A stretch of 64,000 bases of DNA from an uncultured Dehalococcoidia bacterium (GTDB lineage: Bacteria; Chloroflexota; Dehalococcoidia; Lucifugimonadales; JAAXIE01), in the NCBI GenBank assembly GCA_951813255.1, contig OX638353.1:2046001-2110000 (forward strand), read 5' to 3'. Both the position numbers and the translations under genes were made by a program. The notes beneath the pieces were generated by a model that saw only the letters and a list, made by a program, of their open reading frames with translations, was not told the DNA's origin and searched no databases. Each line of letters starts with the position of its first letter. Within the stretch, counting starts at the first letter, position 1. Below, piece after piece: positions 1-7,791 of the stretch.

Positions 1-521
1 TCAGAGCACCCGCCATACTCTTGATAGACGAAATCGAGAACCACCTCCATCCCACCTGGCAGCGGAGGGTGATACCTGCGCTGCTGAAACACTTCCCTGG
101 CTTGCAGATATTCGCCACCACCCACTCGCCCTTTGTGGTGGCAGGTTTGAAGGCGGGGCAGGTGCATCTGCTGAAGCGGGATGGAGAGGGCAGGGTTACC
201 GCTACGACTAATACTGAGGACGTCGTGGGTTGGACGGCTGATGAGATTCTGCGGAACATGATGGGAGTGGATGATCCCACGGATGATGCGACCGCAGCGG
301 CGGCGCGGGAGTTGCGACAACTGAGGAATGAGATGCCACTTGCGGATGAGGAGGCGGAGGCGCAGAGGCAGGAACGGATACAGGAATTGCGGCAGAAGGT
401 CAACCGTGACTTGCTGGCTGGCGGGCCGATGGCGGCACAGCGAGAGTTGTTCGAGGAAAACCTCTCCAGCATTTTGGAGCAGTACCGCAAGTCGCGGGAC
501 TTGAACCAAGAAAACAACTAG
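1..521 (+). CDS. Septu-like AAA ATPase (PtuA-type), 3' end only
   Basis: This is the C-terminal part of an ABC/SMC-like AAA ATPase; the frame is open through the left edge, so the gene starts outside the window. The visible part opens with a Walker B motif (LLIDEIENHLHP) followed by the H-loop region (ATTHSPFVV), the arrangement of OLD/PtuA-type ATPases. The last ~90 residues are charged and helical, probably coiled coil. The next gene starts 2 nt after the stop and encodes an HNH nuclease. That pairing matches the Septu anti-phage system, in which the ATPase assembles with PtuB and controls its nuclease activity. The same pair also occurs as effector of some retrons, and any reverse transcriptase would lie beyond the edge. 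Family assignment is fairly sure; the defence role is inferred from context. Confidence 0.75.
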   Translation, partial: RAPAILLIDEIENHLHPTWQRRVIPALLKHFPGLQIFATTHSPFVVAGLKAGQVHLLKRDGEGRVTATTNTEDVVGWTADEILRNMMGVDDPTDDATAAAARELRQLRNEMPLADEEAEAQRQERIQELRQKVNRDLLAGGPMAAQRELFEENLSSILEQYRKSRDLNQENN

Positions 522-523
522 CC

Positions 524-1258
524 TTGCACTCGGTACAACGCTCCCCTGAGCCTTCATCTCTAGCCAGTTTTCGAGCCGTTCACTCTCAATGGGAGACCCT
601 GCATGGCGGCGAGCGACGCGACATTCGAGACACGCTGACTAAGGACTTCGGCGAGGTCTGCGCCTACTGTCAACAGGCATGTCAGGCACCCGCGTTCGGC
701 GTAGAAGCGCACAATGCCGAAACTATTGACCACTTCCGGCCTCGCAGCCGGTTCCCAGACTTGTGGCTCGATTGGCTCAACCTGATATACGCCTGCCGCA
801 GGTGCAACCGGAGCAAGGGGAACAAGTGGCTGGATTTCGACCAGGACACATTCAGTAGAGGCCTGCAACGTGGAGGTCACAGCCTGCCTTCGGAGTACGT
901 GAACCCAAACGCGATAGAAGGACGCAGGCCAGCGAACGAGTTCTTCGATTTCGACCTCGACACTGGAGAGATCGTACCGGCGACCGGCTTGGACTATACG
1001 GCCGGATGGGTGGCCTCACGAACAATTCGAGACATTGACCTGAACGATAGTCAACTGGGTGAGAACGACCCAGCGCATTTGTTGAATCTGCGTCTAGCCC
1101 GCAAGATCCTGCTGGATACTCTGATACAGCAAATCAGGACAGGAGCGTATGAGGAGTCAGAGGCACGCGGTATTGTTACGGGATTCGCAAGGCTTGGCCA
1201 GCCCTTCTCCAGTTTCGTGGGAGCGTATTTGGCCAGCGAACATCCCGATCTGACATAG
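524..1258 (+). CDS. HNH endonuclease, PtuB-like
   Basis: A 244-residue HNH-type nuclease that probably cuts nucleic acid as the effector of the ATPase encoded just upstream. A zinc-binding CAYC (~46-49) is followed by the catalytic region IDHFRPRS (~68-75) and YACRRCNRSKGNKW (~89-102), giving two CxxC pairs around the His of the HNH fold. The opening HSVQRSPEPSSL resembles the start of PtuB/TIGR02646-type proteins, supporting the TTG start at 524, 2 nt after the ATPase stop; the two are probably translationally coupled. The rest of the protein shows no other recognised domain. It could alternatively be a retron effector. Nuclease family confident; system assignment moderate. Confidence 0.78.
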   Translation: MHSVQRSPEPSSLASFRAVHSQWETLHGGERRDIRDTLTKDFGEVCAYCQQACQAPAFGVEAHNAETIDHFRPRSRFPDLWLDWLNLIYACRRCNRSKGNKWLDFDQDTFSRGLQRGGHSLPSEYVNPNAIEGRRPANEFFDFDLDTGEIVPATGLDYTAGWVASRTIRDIDLNDSQLGENDPAHLLNLRLARKILLDTLIQQIRTGAYEESEARGIVTGFARLGQPFSSFVGAYLASEHPDLT

Positions 1259-1324
1259 TGGATGGAGGCAGGCGCCGAACTGTTACTCGGCGCTGGCGGG
1301 ATTCATGGGATCAAGGGGAGTCCA

Positions 1325-2401
1325 ATGGAGAAGGTTGTGGCACGGGAGATCATGGAGAAGGCAGGGATACGGGTGCGGAACTTGCGGTACCGCTCGTCGG
1401 TGCAAGTTGCCCTTGCCGTAGCGTGTGTGGTCGTTGTTTTGCTGCTGGCGGCGTGCGGCGGGGAATCTTCGGGGGGTGATGCAGCCTCTGGGATTGCCGG
1501 GCCTGAGGTGGAGGCTGACCGGGCTGCACTGGTTGCGCTCTATAGGGCGACGGATGGGGAGAACTGGGAGGACGACGGCGACTGGCTGAGTGAGAAGGCA
1601 CTGGGTGAGTGGTTTGGGATTGCGACGGATGGGCGTGGCCAGGTGACGTCAGTGGACTTGCGTGGGAACGGATTGAGTGGGGTCTTGCCTGCGGAGGTGG
1701 GGATTTTGTCCCAACTGCAGTTGCTTCACTTGGAAGAGAACATGCTAACGGGGAAGCTTCCAGCAGAGGTGGGGCAGCTTTCCAACCTGCGGGAGCTGTG
1801 GCTGAACGCCAACAGGTTCAACGGTGCGATGCCAGCCGAGTTGGGCGAGTTGCGGAATTTGGAGGTGCTGGAGGCGGTGGGCAACCAGTTCTCGGGGGAA
1901 CTGCCTGCATCGCTGGGTGGCCTTACGAATTTGCGGACCCTGTATTTGGCGGGCAATGAGTTAGGCGGGCCGATACCGGCTGAATTCGGAGGGCTGTCGA
2001 ATCTGGAGTTCTTCCACATGGAGAGCAACATGCTGAGCGGGGAGATTCCGCCGGAGTTGGGCGGCCTCGGGAGGCTACGGTTGATGGACTTGGAGCAGAA
2101 CCAGTTGAGCGGGAACATTCCTAGGGAGTTGGGGAATCTCGCAAGCCTTACGGACTTGGACCTTGCTGCCAACCGGCTGGATGGAACCATCCCGCCGGAG
2201 TTGGGCAACCTAGCTAATCTGGCTGCGCTGGATTTAGCCGATAACCAGTTGAGCGGGGCGATCCCGATGGCGCTCCACGCTCTTCCCATTACCAGCCGCG
2301 TGGGGCTGGGCGGCACCAACCAGTTGACGGGCTGCATACCGAAGGAGTGGCAGGACCTGATGCAGGACGACTTGGCGGACGTGGGCTTCTCTCTCTGCTG
2401 A
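1325..2401 (+). CDS. Leucine-rich-repeat lipoprotein
   Basis: A secreted lipoprotein made mostly of plant-type leucine-rich repeats. The ATG at 1325 is chosen because a strong AGGGGAG Shine-Dalgarno lies just upstream; the frame is open from 1262. A hydrophobic segment ends in a lipobox (LLLAACGG, acylated Cys ~44). Then comes the usual N-terminal cap (ALVALYRATDGENW, then a WFGI-type motif) and about nine 24-residue repeats of the form LxxLxxLxLxxNxLSGxIPxELGxL. A Cys-containing C-terminal cap (GCIP...SLC) closes the solenoid. Such proteins present a binding surface outside the cell; the ligand cannot be inferred. It stands alone and converges on the next minus-strand gene. Confidence 0.85.
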   Translation: MEKVVAREIMEKAGIRVRNLRYRSSVQVALAVACVVVVLLLAACGGESSGGDAASGIAGPEVEADRAALVALYRATDGENWEDDGDWLSEKALGEWFGIATDGRGQVTSVDLRGNGLSGVLPAEVGILSQLQLLHLEENMLTGKLPAEVGQLSNLRELWLNANRFNGAMPAELGELRNLEVLEAVGNQFSGELPASLGGLTNLRTLYLAGNELGGPIPAEFGGLSNLEFFHMESNMLSGEIPPELGGLGRLRLMDLEQNQLSGNIPRELGNLASLTDLDLAANRLDGTIPPELGNLANLAALDLADNQLSGAIPMALHALPITSRVGLGGTNQLTGCIPKEWQDLMQDDLADVGFSLC

Positions 2402-2431
2402 GGCAACCGGCGTGAGGTAACGGGGCCTCAG
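2398..2431. other. Inverted repeat between convergent genes
   Basis: CTGAGGC at 2398-2404 pairs with GCCTCAG at 2425-2431, spanning the stop codons of the two converging genes. There is no clear T-run on either side, so it is a possible bidirectional mRNA end structure, not a canonical intrinsic terminator. Confidence 0.35.
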
Positions 2432-2742
2432 GACATCGGGAGCAGGCTCTGGGTGTACTTTCCACCGACGGCGACTACACCCGTGGCTCTCAGGCCGCCG
2501 ATGGCCACCACGCCTATAGCGTTTACCCCTCCGATGGCGACCAAGCCGACGGCGTTAACGCCGCCTACGGCCACCAGGCCAACGGAGTTGACAGGGCCGA
2601 GGGTCACCACTCCCATGGCATTCAGGGCAGATACTGCCACACCGCCGATGGCGTTCCAGAGTCCCACGGCCACGCCGCCAATGCTGTTTTGACCTACGGC
2701 CACGGGCCCGACGTCAAAGCCCCACTTGCGCATTACTTCCAT
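2428..2742 (-). CDS. Small hydrophobic 11-residue-repeat protein
   Basis: A 104-residue protein I do not recognise by name. After a short leader it consists of about seven tandem 11-residue units of the pattern N-A-x-G-x-V-A-x-G-G-V (for example NAVGLVAIGGV, NAIGVVAIGGL), ending GGKYTQSLLPMS. A regular Val/Ala/Gly repeat of this kind would be expected to form a compact beta-solenoid or a membrane-embedded stack; there is no signal peptide. The start is well supported: GGGGAAGGAAG precedes the ATG at 2742. The plus-strand reading of the same DNA is a proline/threonine-rich mirror and is rejected. Function unknown. Confidence 0.6.
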   Translation of the reverse strand: MEVMRKWGFDVGPVAVGQNSIGGVAVGLWNAIGGVAVSALNAMGVVTLGPVNSVGLVAVGGVNAVGLVAIGGVNAIGVVAIGGLRATGVVAVGGKYTQSLLPMS

Positions 2743-2883
2743 TTGAACTTCCTTCCCCTCTCTTAGGAACCCGTTAGTCTTTACGGTCCCCGTTTCTGGC
2801 TGCGGGCAGCGTATGCAGGCTACACCATATGCGGTGGTATCATCCTGTGGCTCAAGTGACTTTGTAAGGAGATTGGTGTCCCT

Positions 2884-4410
2884 ATGAAGTATGACGTCAT
2901 CATCGTGGGGGCTGGGTCAGCCGGTTGCGTGCTGGCCGCCCGGCTCTCGGAGGACCCGGAACGCTCGGTGCTGTTGCTGGAGGCTGGGCCGGACTACGCT
3001 TCCGCTCAGTTGTTGCCAGATGAGATCAAGTACGACATGAACCAAGCAGCCTCGCTGGAAGGGGGGCCGCATAACTGGTCTTTGAGGGGGAGGCCGACTC
3101 CCGAGCGGAGCACGGTGCATTTCCCCCGAGGACGGGTGGTGGGAGGCAGCAGCGCTGTTAATCACCAGATCCTGTTGCGGGGGCTGCCGGAGGACTTCGA
3201 TGGATGGGCTGCCAGGGGCAACGACGAATGGGGATACCTGAAGACGCTGCCGTATTTCCGCAAGCTGGAAAACGACACGGACATCAGGGATGACTTCCAT
3301 GGGTCGGAGGGGCCCATACCGGTGCTAAGGCAGCCGCGGGAGACTTGGGTGCCCCTGCAGGAGGCGTTCTATCGAGCGTGTCTGGATTGCGACTTCCCGG
3401 ATGACCGGGACATGAATCACCCGGATGCGACGGGTGTGGGGCCGTTCCCGCTGAACAATCCGGGCGGAGTGCGTATGAGCACGTCGCTGGCATATTTGGA
3501 GGCCTGCCGGCACCGATTGAACCTGACCGTCAGGGGAGATGTGCTGGCGCAGCGCATACGGTTCGATGGGAAGCGGGCCACCGGGGTTGAAGTGGAGAGC
3601 AACGGAGAGTCGTTTGTGGTGGAATGTGGGGAGATCATCGTGAGTTCCGGGGCGATCGGTTCCCCGCAACTGCTGTTGCTGTCGGGCGTGGGACCGGGTG
3701 AGGAGTTGCGCCCGCTGGGGATCGAGCCTGTTCATGAATTGCCGGGAGTGGGACGGAGCATGAAGAACCACCCCTCGGTGTCGCTCATGTTCCGGCCGCA
3801 GCCGGGTCCCCGGCTGACGCCGGATGCGCCTAGGAATCAGATAGGGCTGCGGTTCACTGCCGGGGGGTCCTCGGACCGGAATGACATCCAGTTGCAGCTC
3901 ATCACGTCGTACCCGGAGGATGTGGAGGCGCCGGACATCAATTTGGGATGCAGGCTGGAGTTCCCCTACAGCGAGGGGCGGTTGACGCTTACGGCGGCTG
4001 ACGCCCGGGTGCAGCCGGACCTGGATTTCCGCTGCCTCAGTGATCCGAGAGACATCGTACGACTGCGGGATGCGGTGCGCCGGTGTGTGGAGATATTCGA
4101 GCACCCGGCTTTTGGTGAGTTGCTGACGGGAAGGGTCTCGCCCACTGATGATGACCTAGCCAGTGACGATGCGCTGGATGCCTGGATCCGAGAGAGAGTT
4201 GGCATCGCGGGGCATGTGTCGGTGACCTGCAAGATGGGACCGGCTTCCGACCCGACGGCAGTGGTGGACCAGTATTGCAGGGTGCATGGTCTGGAGGGAC
4301 TGCGGGTAGTTGATGCCTCGGTGATGCCGGACATAGTGCGGGCGAATACGAATGCAACGATTATCATGATGGCGGAGCGGGTGGCGGACTTCATCCGGGA
4401 AGGCCGGTAG
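2884..4410 (+). CDS. GMC family FAD-dependent oxidoreductase
   Basis: A 508-residue glucose-methanol-choline oxidoreductase, similar in layout to choline/alcohol dehydrogenases. It binds FAD through the N-terminal Rossmann motif IIVGAGSAGCVLAARL with the acidic ELLEAG-type strand (LLLEAGPDY). GMC signature 1 is seen in GRVVGGSSAVNHQILLRG, and signature 2 in SSGAIGSPQLLLLSGVG. The C-terminal active site carries H443-type and N/H residues in GHVSVTCKMG and VRANTNATIIMMAERVADFI. AAGGAG lies ~10 nt before the ATG. Substrate is unknown: these enzymes oxidise alcohols, and this one lacks a neighbouring betaine-aldehyde dehydrogenase, so a choline role is not supported. Confidence 0.9.
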   Translation: MKYDVIIVGAGSAGCVLAARLSEDPERSVLLLEAGPDYASAQLLPDEIKYDMNQAASLEGGPHNWSLRGRPTPERSTVHFPRGRVVGGSSAVNHQILLRGLPEDFDGWAARGNDEWGYLKTLPYFRKLENDTDIRDDFHGSEGPIPVLRQPRETWVPLQEAFYRACLDCDFPDDRDMNHPDATGVGPFPLNNPGGVRMSTSLAYLEACRHRLNLTVRGDVLAQRIRFDGKRATGVEVESNGESFVVECGEIIVSSGAIGSPQLLLLSGVGPGEELRPLGIEPVHELPGVGRSMKNHPSVSLMFRPQPGPRLTPDAPRNQIGLRFTAGGSSDRNDIQLQLITSYPEDVEAPDINLGCRLEFPYSEGRLTLTAADARVQPDLDFRCLSDPRDIVRLRDAVRRCVEIFEHPAFGELLTGRVSPTDDDLASDDALDAWIRERVGIAGHVSVTCKMGPASDPTAVVDQYCRVHGLEGLRVVDASVMPDIVRANTNATIIMMAERVADFIREGR

Positions 4411-4443
4411 GGGCCCGGGTTCTTCTCATTGGAGGTGAGGACA

Positions 4444-4998
4444 TTGGATTCGACAGGCACTCGCGTCGCGCTGCTTCGCGGGATCAACGTCGGGGGCAAG
4501 AACAAGCTGCCGATGAAAGAACTGGCTGCGATGTTCGTGGACGTGGGCTGTAGCGATGTGCGGACGTACATCCAGAGTGGGAACGTTGTATTTCAACCTG
4601 GGGCAGCAGCGGGAGAGGATGTTCCGGCGCTGATCAGTGAATCGATCTTGAGTCGATTCGGGTATCAAGTGCCTGTGGTGACGCGCACGGCAGTGGAACT
4701 ACGGGAGGTGGCGGAGGCCAATCCCTTTGTGCGGGCTGGTGCGGAAGCAGACAAACTGCATGTGGTGTTCCTAGCGGAAGCGCCCGATGCTGCGGACGTT
4801 CAAGGGCTGGCGCCGGACCGCTCGCCGGGGGATGAGTTTGCGGTGCTGGGTCGTGAAATCTATCTACACTGTCCGAATGGGTTTGCGAGCACCAAGCTCA
4901 CCAACGCCTACTTCGAGAGCAAGCTCACGACGACCAGTACGACTCGAAACTGGAGGACGGTGCTAAGGCTGCTGGATATGGCCGTGGGATCCGGGTGA
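4444..4998 (+). CDS. DUF1697 domain protein
   Basis: A 184-residue DUF1697 protein, recognisable from ALLRGINVGGKNKLPMKEL and the following RTYIQSGNVVF. The family is widespread, cytoplasmic and of unknown biochemical function, with two ferredoxin-like halves. The TTG at 4444 is preferred over the earlier in-frame TTG at 4429 because GGAGGTGA sits 5 nt before it. It follows the GMC oxidoreductase by 33 nt on the same strand and may be co-transcribed, and converges with the lipoprotein gene on the other strand. Length is normal and the frame intact. Confidence 0.82.
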   Translation: MDSTGTRVALLRGINVGGKNKLPMKELAAMFVDVGCSDVRTYIQSGNVVFQPGAAAGEDVPALISESILSRFGYQVPVVTRTAVELREVAEANPFVRAGAEADKLHVVFLAEAPDAADVQGLAPDRSPGDEFAVLGREIYLHCPNGFASTKLTNAYFESKLTTTSTTRNWRTVLRLLDMAVGSG

Positions 4999-5028
4999 GG
5001 GATTCGACGGCCTAACGCAGCCGCGTTG

Positions 5029-6684
5029 CTACCCGGTATCCGGTGGACCTCCATCGGCGGGCGCGGGTTGCTCCTCCCATGCACTGCGTGGAGCGGGACG
5101 ACCCGTTCTTCCACCCCCTCCACCGAGGCCCAGCTTGGGGCCGAAGCGGCGGATGAGGAAGATGAGCACTATGATTCCGATGATGACCGGGCTGAGGATG
5201 CCGACCCAGATGGCGACGGTGGTGATGACCCAAGCGATGCCGACAAGGACACGCACTGCCAGACTGGCCGCCCCGCCGATGTCCCAACCCCATACGAGCA
5301 GGCCCTCGGACTCGGTGACGCTCACCGAGAAAGCGCCGGTGCCGGACACCTCGCCTGCGTCGCTCGTGGCGGTGACTGTCAGGGTGACGTCGTAGGGGCG
5401 TGGCCGGTAGTCGCGGAAGGAATGGGTTACCTGCAGTCGGGTGGAACCCTCATCGGGGGCGCCGATGATCGTGGGCGAGCCGTCGCCGAAGTCCCACTTG
5501 TACTCGTAATCCCGGAGTTCTGAGGGGCGGGTGAAGGAGGCGGTGTAGTCGACCTCGTCGCCCTCTTCCACCGTCAAGTGCTCTCCGGCGAAGACATCGA
5601 TGGTGGGCACTTCCTGAACTGCGACCTCGATGGAGTCAGTGCCTTCAGCGATGCCGCCGGGCCCGGTACCACGAAGTTCCACAGAAGCGATGTATGGGGA
5701 ATCGCGGTCGTCCCGGTAGGTGTGGTTCACCGTGGCGGTAACGCGGTGGCCCTCGGGGCGCAGAACGCTGCCGCTGCCCGAGGCGGAGTTGCCGTCACCG
5801 AAATCCCAGGTGAAGGTGAAGTCGTCAATGTTTTCAGGGGCGGTGAAGGAGGCGCGGAAGCGGGCTACGTGTCCTACGCGGACCGACATGTCGCCACCAG
5901 CGTCTACGTCCAAGGTCTGTGAGGTGAGCTTGAGGGAGACTTCGACGAGGGAGTAGGCCGCCGTCTGTTCCAGGAAATTGAGGCGTCCCTGGGTCTGCTC
6001 AATCTGCTGCTGCAGTCTGGAGAGTTCGCTCTGGACGGCCAAGGCGTCTTCGACGTCTTCGGCCTGCTCCAAGAAGGAGAGGAGCCTCAGCTCGGTGGCC
6101 CGCATGCTGGTGAGGCGGGACTGGCTGTCGACGTACTCGTCGGTCACATCCTCGCTGGTGACGGCACGGGACTCCACCTCCAAGGCTAGAGCCTCGACCT
6201 GCCGGAAGGCTTCATCCAGCGACTCGGCGGGCACGCGGATGGCAATGCTCCCGCTGTGCTCCGAGGTGTGGTCGGAGCTAACAACCCAGCCACCCAGCCC
6301 CCGGGCGACGCCAACGATGCGGTCGACAGTGCCAATGACATCATCCACGACCAAGGAGATGTGGGCTGTGTGTACGATGATGCGACTCTGGGGCAGAGGG
6401 GCGGGCTGCACACCGCCACCACCACCGAGGCGCTCACCCAATTCCTCCCACTCCGCTCCGGGGTCAGGCGCGGCGGCGGGAGCGGCAGTGGCGGCAGGTT
6501 GAGGTATGGGGGCCGAGTCACCAGATGTATCGCGGAGGACGCCAATTTGGGCTTTAGCCTCTTCCTCCCACTGCTCGGTTTGGGCGACCATTAGGCTCTC
6601 CTCGTCTGAGGTGAGGCCTCCACCACAGGCCGCTAAGAGCAAGAACAGCGAGGCCACCAAGCAGGATATGAAGAGGTATCTCAT
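5029..6684 (-). CDS. DUF4349 lipoprotein with two PKD domains and C-terminal membrane anchor
   Basis: A 551-residue envelope protein. The N-terminus is a lipoprotein signal (LFLLLAACGGG, Cys20) followed by a Pro/Ala-rich linker. Residues ~100-255 form a DUF4349 domain with a long coiled coil (from ~190, rich in Q/E/L). Two PKD-type Ig folds follow, each with the diagnostic WDFGDG (~293 and ~395). A hydrophobic segment at ~480-525 (VRVLVGIAWVITTVAIWVGILS...) is a transmembrane helix, followed by a basic Gly/Pro-rich tail. DUF4349 proteins are usually lipoproteins with one C-terminal TM helix; the two PKD insertions are an addition. AAGGAAGG precedes the ATG. Probably a surface structural or sensing protein; partner unknown. 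Confidence 0.85.
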   Translation of the reverse strand: MRYLFISCLVASLFLLLAACGGGLTSDEESLMVAQTEQWEEEAKAQIGVLRDTSGDSAPIPQPAATAAPAAAPDPGAEWEELGERLGGGGGVQPAPLPQSRIIVHTAHISLVVDDVIGTVDRIVGVARGLGGWVVSSDHTSEHSGSIAIRVPAESLDEAFRQVEALALEVESRAVTSEDVTDEYVDSQSRLTSMRATELRLLSFLEQAEDVEDALAVQSELSRLQQQIEQTQGRLNFLEQTAAYSLVEVSLKLTSQTLDVDAGGDMSVRVGHVARFRASFTAPENIDDFTFTWDFGDGNSASGSGSVLRPEGHRVTATVNHTYRDDRDSPYIASVELRGTGPGGIAEGTDSIEVAVQEVPTIDVFAGEHLTVEEGDEVDYTASFTRPSELRDYEYKWDFGDGSPTIIGAPDEGSTRLQVTHSFRDYRPRPYDVTLTVTATSDAGEVSGTGAFSVSVTESEGLLVWGWDIGGAASLAVRVLVGIAWVITTVAIWVGILSPVIIGIIVLIFLIRRFGPKLGLGGGGGRTGRPAPRSAWEEQPAPADGGPPDTG

Positions 6685-7001
6685 GTACCTTCCTTAGGCG
6701 TGTTGGGTAGGCATCAGTTGGAACCCATGGTGCAGTATAAGACGCGAGATGCCAATGATTAGTTCCAATTGGTGTACAAGAGGCGGTCAATTGGCAATTT
6801 GGCGAGTTCACCGCAAGGCTAGTCCGGCCTGACAGTGCCTTGGACATACGATGCGGAACGGGGCAGTCCTCCAAATTGCAATGACCTACGCTGCGGATGG
6901 TATAGTCGGGGGCATCGGTTGGCTAGGTGATTTGGGTTCGATTGGTGGAGGAAAGGGACGGGGGCATGAGGGGCTTTTACTATATCGGGGGGCTTGAGGA
7001 T

Positions 7002-7739
7002 ATGAAGCTGTCCAACCTAGTGCATCACGGTCTGTTATTTGCCGTGCTGGCCGTGGTGTTGGCGTCGTTGGCGCTGGCGTGCGGGGGACCTGGCGCGTCC
7101 GATGAGGAGCGCGAGTTGACGCTGGAAGAGGTGCTTGAGAGTGGGGGGGAGAAACTGGCGGCTATTTCTACGGCGAAGTTCCAGATGATCGACGAGATGG
7201 AATCGGGCGCCAAGTTCTTTCAGGCGACGCTGAAGACCGTTGAGGGAGAGGTGAAGTCGCCAGACGGCGCGAGGATGCTGGTGGATGTGGAGCAGCCAGC
7301 ATTTGGCTTTGTGCAAATCGAGATTGTAGCGGTCGGGGAACAGGCATACATGAAGTTCTCCAAAGATGCGCCGTGGTTGGAGCTCCCCATAGAGGACGTA
7401 CCCTTCAAGTTCGGGCGGATAGGCCTGACTTTGAGCGAGTTGCTGCCCATCATGGAGAATGTCGCCATGGTGAAGGGCGAGTTTGTGGGAGACGTACCGA
7501 CCATCCGGGTAGATGGGGATATTGTGTCCGAGAATCTGGGAGACCTCATCACATCCGTGAACGCCGGGCATCCGGTCAGGTTAAGTTATTGGTTCGACGA
7601 GGTTGACCACACGCTGCGGCAGTTCAGGATAGACGGCCAGATCTTCGATCTTGACGGACCGGAAACGAGCCGCTTGGTAACCATGGACGTAGGTGTGCCC
7701 GTAGATATTCAACTTCCCGAAGTAGACGCCAGTCCGTGA
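7002..7739 (+). CDS. LppX/LprG-like lipoprotein
   Basis: A ~245-residue lipoprotein with signal LAVVLASLALACGG (Cys27 from this start). The mature part has the alternating strand pattern and motifs of the LppX_LprAFG family (leading helix with repeated E/L, YMKFSKDAPWLELP, then VRLSYWFDEVDHTLRQFRIDGQI), a half-barrel fold that carries lipids across the envelope in mycobacteria and related groups. The start at 7002 gives a normal signal peptide; ATG 6966 has a better Shine-Dalgarno (GGAGGAAAGGG at 6947-6957) but adds 12 residues including acidic ones. A DHA2-type MFS exporter begins 42 nt downstream, an arrangement like mycobacterial lprG with its MFS partner, so a lipid-export pair is a reasonable inference. 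Confidence 0.72.
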   Translation: MKLSNLVHHGLLFAVLAVVLASLALACGGPGASDEERELTLEEVLESGGEKLAAISTAKFQMIDEMESGAKFFQATLKTVEGEVKSPDGARMLVDVEQPAFGFVQIEIVAVGEQAYMKFSKDAPWLELPIEDVPFKFGRIGLTLSELLPIMENVAMVKGEFVGDVPTIRVDGDIVSENLGDLITSVNAGHPVRLSYWFDEVDHTLRQFRIDGQIFDLDGPETSRLVTMDVGVPVDIQLPEVDASP

Positions 7740-7791
7740 GCTATAGGCCGTGAGCTACCAAGCCGTGAGAGCTACCGGACCGTGAGGTCTA
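7734..7791 (+). repeat. Four short direct repeats across the lipoprotein/MFS junction
   Basis: CCGTGAG followed by a variable CTAC-type tail occurs four times: from 7734, 7748, 7763 and 7780. The first overlaps the stop of the lipoprotein gene, and the last contains the GTG start of the MFS gene. The array looks like slippage-generated sequence at a gene junction. Confidence 0.6.

Noticed and set aside
2453..2692. Plus-strand Pro/Thr repeat frame
   Set aside because: Mirror of the 11-residue-repeat gene; it lacks a ribosome site, whereas the minus-strand gene has one.
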